This document shows positions 49,901-58,900 of a stretch of DNA of 64,000 bases, in pieces. A program made the position numbers and the translations under genes. Under the pieces are notes generated by a model. It ran no database searches, had not been told where the DNA came from, and was given only the letters and a program-made list of their open reading frames with translations. The stretch spans positions 62,001 through 126,000 of the forward strand of contig CAJQUW010016956.1 in the NCBI GenBank assembly GCA_907163375.1, written 5' to 3'. Position 1 is the first letter of the stretch. Every line of letters begins with the position of its first letter. This DNA is from Prostheceraeus crozeri. Its lineage: Eukaryota > Platyhelminthes > Polycladida > Euryleptidae.

Positions 49901-52900
49901 GTGCGACAAAGTACTTGAACAAAAATGCAGCTGTCAAAATGTGACTAAGACTGACCTGGCTACTGAATGCGCACGCACATTTTGAGAAGCAGATAAGGAC
50001 AATATCTAACTGCTCATTAATGCGAGGAGGAACACTTTCTATTACATGTACTGTCTAAATTCACAACCAATTAAATAACCACTTTCGCTGATTTTTCCGA
50101 CGTTGCCACTTGTCACCCTGTGCACACGCTTGTTATTTGTTATTAGCGAACGGTACAAAGCTTTGAAATACGTAAATACACTGCACATCATGACGCAAGC
50201 ACATCAGGGAGAAAAGTCACCAGACTATAGGCAAATTATACATGTTAACATGGGACTTAATTTCTCAAGTTGACTGATTTCAAAACATAGAGCAGAAATA
50301 TATATAAATATATGCTTACGTCTGCTATCTCGCACGGCCGAAAATATCAGCTTCTGAATATCAGGGAAAAATCTTCCCAGTTTGTTGAGAGTTTCAACGA
50401 CTTGTTGAGCAAGCTCTTTGGTTGGTAACAAACATATCGCCTGAACACAGGGTTTTGAGAAATTCACTCGACTTAGCATGGTCACCACAAATGTTACCGT
50501 TTTACCAGTTCCATTTTGCGATTGAGCAATACAGTTCCTGTACCTGAAATAGGGATAAAGCTATAAAATTTTACATGATGAGTTTAAGAAGAAAAGCAAT
50601 GACATTGTGACCTGAAAATATAGAAGTACAGAAGACCTTAGGCTGGATGTAGAAAACTAATGACAAAACAGATGAGTTTATTAAACAGAATAATTTATGT
50701 CAGATTTTACTCTTACACGCAAATTCAGACTAGCGGTCGCAATAACGGACCATTTTTACAATGCCGGTATTTCAGTACTTGAGCTATGATAAACCCGCGA
50801 AAACCAACACCAGCTACGTAATGAAAACATAAGAATTAACATGTTTTCATCGAACAAATCTGCAACATCTATTTTCACAATCGTCAATTAGGATGATTTC
50901 CTTTCTGGTGAATGCTTGAGCGAATGAAGCACAAGACATACAGTGCTTTGTCGGACAGACGCCGTGAAAGTATGCTGGTTGAAGACTATGGAATGGCAAA
51001 AAGACAATTCTAAATAAGAACAAGATGAAATCCGAGTTTACCACTATAATCTTTTGATGAAATTTCACTTGATAAGATGATAAGATATCACCATCGTTAC
51101 ATTCCGAAGAATTTTTGTGCAACGATTCTGTCATTCCCCTTTCAAAATTTTCTTCCATTGCTTTCATTACAGGATATCTTTGCCCTATCTGTTCCTCCTG
51201 AAGATTCACGATCTTAAAAATCTGTGGATCTTAAAAATCCTCCCTGGCCCTGCGCAATAGCATGTCTTCACTCTATTCGCACCTGGATTGAGATTTTTGT
51301 GAAGATATTATAACATAACCGATTGATTCGTTTAATGATCTTGATCTTGACATTTTCTTTGTTCGATAGCTTACTTCTTAGTTCCATTGCTTTCTTTCTT
51401 CGGCAAAATTTAACAACGGAAACGCCGCAAGAAAGTAAATCGGTATTTGGGAATTATAAAACCGGTTTTCGGTATTAGAGTAAAATAGGAAATATCGGTA
51501 AAATCGGTAACAGTTAAGGTCCATTCACGCCGGGCGCGCCAGAAGTTTTGTTCAGAACCTTAACAAACCTATGAGAGACGCGTGAGGACGCGCCGCTGTG
51601 AAAGGACCTTTATATAGGTATTACGACTCCTAGTTCAGACAGTCATCTTATTAGTGTTGGACTACGACATAAGATGCATGCACTAATTAAACAGACAGTT
51701 ATATCATGTCACGATGTCATGAATTTCCATAAACAGTGCTATGCATTACTAATCAATAACTATCCTCCTCAGAGTCAGGGATCCACCTAAATTATACATG
51801 TAATCCGTCGACACACCTGATTCGGTGTACATGTAGTACCGGCATATATTGCCAATATTAGTTATGTTCCTAGTTATCCAAAATTTGTTCCTTTCGCAAT
51901 TGATAAGTATGACTTATTAAGGCATCATTTAAAGAAATGATCACTTGACTTGACACTTGAGCACTGTCCTACAGCTCAATCAGTAAAAAATATTTTATTT
52001 TTAGCGGAAGCTCCGTGACATTAATTACCCATTCCAAAATGGTAGCATAGCTCAGTTGGTAATGGTTCGCATTTCGATGCAAACGTTCAGTCTGAAGGTC
52101 CATGGCTCTGGTCTGTCTTGCTGTGAAGGCACCACCCTCTATTATTGTCTCCTTAGTTGTGATACAGCTATGAGCTGCACAACTTTTCCTATTCTATACA
52201 GTTAATTACTGAGAAAAAAATCAAATCATCCCCATTTTTCTTTCTGTACGTTTCTGTTTCTTTACTTTTAGTCTTCAGCTGTGACACACCATGCTCGTCC
52301 TCTTCCCTCAAGCTTTAGTATTAAGAAAACTATGACACATTGCCTTTCAGTAAATTTTCGAAAATTTTGTCAGGTTTTTTTTAATGTATGAAGCACTAGA
52401 TCTGCCGTACAGCACACGTCATGATTCACGAAATTTTTATTAAGATTTGCCGGATTTTTGCGATGCATCAGCTTTATTGTCAAAATTGATTAAGTATCTT
52501 CCTAAGTAGATGTTAGCAAATCCACACATAAATTCTTGCATGAAGTCTTTCATTAAACTACCGGTAAATGTCATTTGTCTGCAAGTTCGGATGATTTTGT
52601 CTCTTCAGGTCCCTTCTAATATTGCTAAATATGATTAACTTGTTGTTGTAATGTTGCTTTAATAGCCCTACCTTTAGTTGAATTCTATTCACATTTTCTC
52701 TTGGCTATTCCTTCTCAGGTTTGGAAAAAACATCCTTCTCATTTATTCGATAAGGTCGGTCTGGACTGGCTATGAGGTGTAGGTTAATTTGGAAGTTGGA
52801 GCAGAAACCTTTCTATATGCAGTCACATGTCTGCTTCCTGACAACTCCGTGCATTGCTATTTTTTACGATCTTGTTGTTGGCTATGCTACTTATCTGTTA

Positions 52901-55900
52901 TTCGTTATTTATCACTTTAAATTGAGTATGACATGAATGAAAAAGCGTCAAATCTACACGTTTCTGACTTTTGAAGGTGACGTCATGACTTCAAAACATA
53001 TCAATGATATCCATACATGTAAATGTCAAGACTAGCCCAAGTGATGCCATTTTCCTAATGTGTGTAGTACCGGGTAGTCTCAAAATTACATCAAATCAAT
53101 TTTTTCAGGAGTCATGCTAGATGGCGGCTAAGCTATTGGCATGAATATCTCAACCCATATAAACTATTATGAGGGTACAATAAGTTATGCTATCGGGGCA
53201 TCTGCCTGGGTGATAGAAAAAAATTAAAATTCATTTTTTTCGGTAAATTTGACAGGCTACATTTGCTTTCATATTTTCCATATTTTCATAAATTGGCAAT
53301 TGAAGCTACGAAAACTTCTGGATGACTGATAGGTCCTCCATACTTGATGTCACTATTACTACTGTCGTGGTGGAGTCTAAAGTCAAACTAGGCGATCTTG
53401 AGGACTGACTAATTCGAGAATTTGTTACCGAAAAAATACCATCGAGTCAATCTTTTCAGGAGCTACGCTAGATAGCCGCTTAACTACTGTTGCTATGAGC
53501 ACCCCAGATCCTAAACATTATGCATGCATGAAAAGTTTTGGCATCGGGGGATTTGCCTGGATGACAGATAGAAAAATTCTGAAATTGATTATTTCGGAAA
53601 ACTTGGTGCTGTATTCATATTTTCCACATTTTCATAAATTGGTCATTGAAGCTCCAATAACTACTGTATGATAGATTGTTTCTTCAATATTTATTTTCAA
53701 CTATTATTAATGTGACGTGCAATTGCCGGTCGGTAGATGGCAATAAGCACCAAGAGGAAGTGCTAATTGTCTTGGTGGTGGCGTGCGGCATTCCATTCGT
53801 TAAGATGTACCGAGCTGATAAAACGCTGATGTTACACCGTACAGTCTCTTAAGCTTAGCACGAAGTATATTGTCGAACCATCAGAAATGAAAATCCAGTA
53901 GTTTTGTTGGGGTAAACTTCCGGAAATCCCCGTTTATATTGTAAATACGTTCCATGGAAGATGGATTTAGCTAGCACTATAATTATCGCAGGCCTACATG
54001 AAACTTCTCATTTATATGCATTTTTATACATGATATTCTCAATTTATATCAAAAAAATCTAGAATTATAAAATATTACCCTAGATATTTCAAACATAAGA
54101 AGCACTAAATTGAAGACTTACGGGGGTGAAATCAGAGCTGGCAGGGTTTTTTCCTGAATCGCTGACAATTTGATTTTTCGATCAGCCGAAAGACCCGATT
54201 TCAATTCAACTTTCAAATCTAAACTTTCGAAAGTTGTTACTGAATATAACGGGTGATTTGGATCTTGCCGTAGAACTTCCAACTTGTGCATGTGGTCCAA
54301 GCTTAATGGCTTATCAGCATTTTGGAGCACTTCTCCTAATTTACTGACCTGACCATCGATAGTATTTGCGTCAAAGTTCATATCATTTTGCAAGAATTCA
54401 GAATCTGTTGATCTTTGGTGGTTAGTGTTAGTCCGACTATTTTCAGCATCAGTCATGGCTTGACGAAACGAAAATCCCGTTGCAGAGGAGGATGGCTTAG
54501 GGTTATCGTTGTCTGCTGCGAATGGCACTGATTGACGAAATGAAAATCCTGATGAGGAAGGCGACTTCTGATCGTCAATGTTTGTTGGAGCTGGCAGTGA
54601 AGTATTCAACGTTGTTGCCATCTTCTTGAAATTGAATGTCGTAGATCGGTCGTTCTGTGTATTTGCAGACGAGTCGGATGAGCGACCATGTATGGGTCTA
54701 CCGAAGGGCTGTTGAGACTGGTCTCCACGTTGTTGTTCGTCAACAATCGGAAAGACTTGAGAGGTAGCTTCCGTCTTTCGAAAAAGTCCCCTGCCACGCG
54801 AAACACCAGATGGTCGACTTATTGGAGTCTGGGCCTGAAATTCATGAATGACAGTACCTATAATATGTTTTCAATAAAGGCATCTTATTACTGGGAAACT
54901 GACTTGATTGTTGTGAGGCACCAATCTTCTGACATTAGTTACTCCCCAAGAGACTGACGCTTGTGATCCAGCAATGGGACTAGTAATTGAGGATTTTCCA
55001 CCTTCTTCGGCTGGCCACTCCTGCAGAAAATAGGAAACGACAGGCCATCAATAAAATACATGAAAAGATATCGGACTTACATTAAAATAATAAATGGACA
55101 TATCCAAGGAAGAAGGGGGGGAGGGGAGAGATTTCACGGGCGAAGCCAAGAGGACATCTGTTGACCTGGACACTATTCTTCGGTTTATGATCAGTAACTA
55201 GTTACCTGAACATGCTCTACTCCTAGTTAAGTGACCATGATTTCAAAGCTTCGGTTTGATCAGCAACAACTTGTCAAGACATGACTAGTTAATAACGCTG
55301 CACATCGGTGGGTAAGGCGGAGCTGTGATTGGTCGAAAAGTGGTGCATAACACAGTGAGACAAATTAAGGGAAAATTCTACAGGCGAGTCCTTCGTCAGA
55401 GATTTTCATTTCGATTTTATGCTAATATAGCATTCATATTTTACGAATTATCATAATGACATTCATAATGCTACAAATAAATAGAATGTCACGTTTTTTA
55501 GTCTGAAAAGTCCTAACTAAAGAGCATCGGTGCTTCAAAAAGCAAGTATGAATTTGGTTGAATTCTTTGTCCGCGATCATCAGTCTTCATAAAATAGGCG
55601 TACTAGTTAGCAATAAAAGTATTGATAAGAGATATTTCCTAAGTTCGAAACTACGGGGAATTGAAAAATGGAAATCTCTTGCTTGGCAAATTTGACGATG
55701 CAAAAGGCCATACTAAAGAAACACGAGTAAATGAATGGAATATCATGCATGCTGAACTGTCGGTACTGGACTACCCAGTGGGAAAAGATGGCCAATGTTT
55801 ACTGGACACAACATTTACCAATATACAGAGGACATTGGTAAGAATACTTAGGAAGAATCGGAGGGAATAAGGCCGTACAACCTCAATAATTAGTTCACTC

Positions 55901-58900
55901 GTCCAATTCTTCCAATCCAAGTACTGTTTATGATTGTTGATAAATTTTTCATTCAAAGGATTCTGACGGATGTAAAGTGTTGGCAATCTGTCTTGCATTC
56001 AAATATTATCATCCATAATGTGCGATTCTTCTAACTGCAACAATAATGCAATTAATCATTTCAAAATAATTGACACCATTTACAGGATCAGAGAAAAAGA
56101 GCTTGTAGAATTGAGATTCCACCGAAGAACGTAACAGTGGGGTTATTTAGGAGCTTTTGCTGTAGTAAATTGAAATTATGTCTTGCAATAGACGCAGTTA
56201 TACTTACAGACCACCCAGCCCATTCGAATTTAAAAAAGCGAAAGAAACGAATCCTCAACTTAGGAAAACGAAAAAAAGATAACCCTTAACTTTTGCATCA
56301 AACATTGTAGAAGAGCGTTATAACGACATAGTATGCCATCAAGCTAATACACTACCACGAATTGTACGAACTTGTGTAAATTGCGAATATTAGGCTACAT
56401 GCTGGTACAAAAATATATAAAATGATAATTTGACGGAATACCTCATAGGAGGTATTTTCCTACTTTTGTCGACCAATTCGCAAATGCACAGGACCATATT
56501 TACACAGAAACTAACTTATTCTATACGATAATGATCAGATATTTAGCCAGCCATCGATTTAGATTGCTTCAATTTCAGGAAAATTATGTAGATTACAAGA
56601 TTCAGATGCAGTACGAAGTTATGAAAAAAATTAGATGATGGAATATTACAAAAATGGAATCTTTCCGACAATGGTCACCAGCCAAAGAGAGAAAATTAAT
56701 AAATCTAAATCTAATATTCTAAATCTAAATTAACGAAAAGCGACGGTAAATGATAATAATGGATAAATCTGTGAGAACAATTATCAAGATCATGCTCCAT
56801 GCACGTCTGCTAAAATATGCAGCCAAGCTTTACGATGCAGGGTTCTCATTGTATTTGATCGTTGACTCCACTAATTTCTAGTTGAATTTTGTGTGAAGAT
56901 TCCTGTTTACTGATGCATTTACCAGAAGCCTAGAATCGTTGAAGCACATGGGACAGTTGACGTCGCATAGCTTAGCACACTGAAGCTATAAAAATATATG
57001 GTGGTTGAAGTATGACGGAATCTACATTGACTCCAGCAATTAGTCCGGCAGCCAGAACGAGTTTCTGCAGGGAACGAGGACAAAAATGAGACTTCCACAG
57101 AATGATGTACACCATATGCCTACTACGAATCGGTGCGTCTGCCGAGTTCTATTGAGTTTCTCTTCTTGACAGACAGGATCAAAGAAAAACACATGCAAAT
57201 CCAATTTGACGAAGATTGAAGATTTTGGCTAAAATGAAATCTTCTATGTTTTCTCTGATTAAACGAAAGAACGCCCAGAGTCATAATTTTTGGCATGGAA
57301 TGTCTTCAGGTCATTTCCCTTCATGTTCATGCACCCCTGCCTATAAAGGTTAACACATTTAGATTTGACGAGTCGATTAATGTCGGCAAACACAAACATT
57401 TTGAGCAACTTTATCCACATTCAACCACATTCTCACATACATGGACGATCAGAAGCATGATAATAACACATGCAAATAATAGGGAAAGACTTGAAGACGA
57501 TCCGTGTCAAAATTATGACTCTAATAATAATTAAATATAATTGATATAATCGTATAATTAATACTTTTCAGTTAATAAGAGAAAAGAAAATTTCATTTTA
57601 AACAAAAACTTCAATCTGCGTCTCATTGGATTAACATGTGTTTTTCTTTGGTCATGTCCGACAAGAAGAGGAACTCACTAGAACTCGGTAGACGCACCGA
57701 TTCGTAGTAGGCACATGGTGTCCATCATTCTGTGAAAGTCTCATTTACGGCCTCGTTCCCTGCAGAAACTCGTTCTGGTTGTCGGACTAAATGTATACGG
57801 TAGTCAAATTATTTACAAAATAGTGCATTACTGGTAGATCTAGTATTTTTCAATCTATAACTCAGAAAGTTTCAGGTGGTTATATGAACTCAGGCTGAAC
57901 ATTTCCGATCACATCAGCATCACATCAGTATCTTTATTACTGGAAGCAAAATGATTATTATACATATCGACTTTTTGCCTAGCTACACGTACTTCACGAT
58001 AATCAGTGAAAGTTACAGTAGTGTAATAAAAAATTCAACGGAAAATGCGTGTATACGAGTATCATCAAATTGTGTATATTATCATCTTAATTTCTGGGGT
58101 TTAATTATCAACTCAAGATTATGCAATACACCTCACTCACGCATAAACATAAATGTTTCACTGATCTAACATCAATTTTCTAAGCAACTCAGCAGTAGGT
58201 CTCCCGTGAGTCTGAGGCAAGCCAGCATGGATTGACGCCTCCAATTCTTTGACTAATAAATACGATGACATTCATTTGTAGCATATAACCCGCTTATACT
58301 TTTGACATGCATCAATACAAGCTCGTGGTAAAGCTGTAGCAACTCAAGGTTATACCAGAACGCTCTACGACAGGGCTTTGCCTTCATAAATTTCAACAAC
58401 ACGATTTTTTACTAATAATGGTACATTTCCCAATGCCTTTATAATATAACTGTAAGTTATTACATAGGATTATGTAATTATGAACATCTCGATTCATTAA
58501 AAACTTGTAATTCTATGCAGTTTTACATAGGCCTATTCGCTGTTGTACCTGTATCATAGTTTTACATAATATTTTCATAGTTTTATTTGCATGTTGTGCT
58601 GTGACTGTGATAGATACATACATATTTTCAAAATAAACATTCTATCACATTTATCACATGCATTTGTAACTTAACACAGCATTTAGAAAACCATGGGCTA
58701 TAATCAAGTTATCATGCGAATTCAATGAAAATTGATGAATTTGATGCAGTTATTAATCGACACTTACATGAAGGCATTTCAAATTGCTCATTTTTACTCT
58801 GTGGCTATACATGAGCCCATTTCTAAGAAGCTTAATAAGATTCTATTTATAGTCGAATTATATTCATATTTTATTATCCTTTGGTCAATGTCTGACAAAT

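Larger units (their letters stand above)
50544..54121. other. Intron 3
   Basis: A 3578-bp intron. It contains a small foldback (51515-51611), a tRNA-derived SINE-like sequence (52040-52190) and a diverged 351-bp direct repeat (53060-53670). The rest is AT-rich with no gene recognised. Confidence 0.6.

Noticed and set aside
52040-52115. Functional tRNA gene
   Set aside because: The 5' end looks like a tRNA, but the B box is degenerate and the acceptor stem does not close; a SINE piece fits better.
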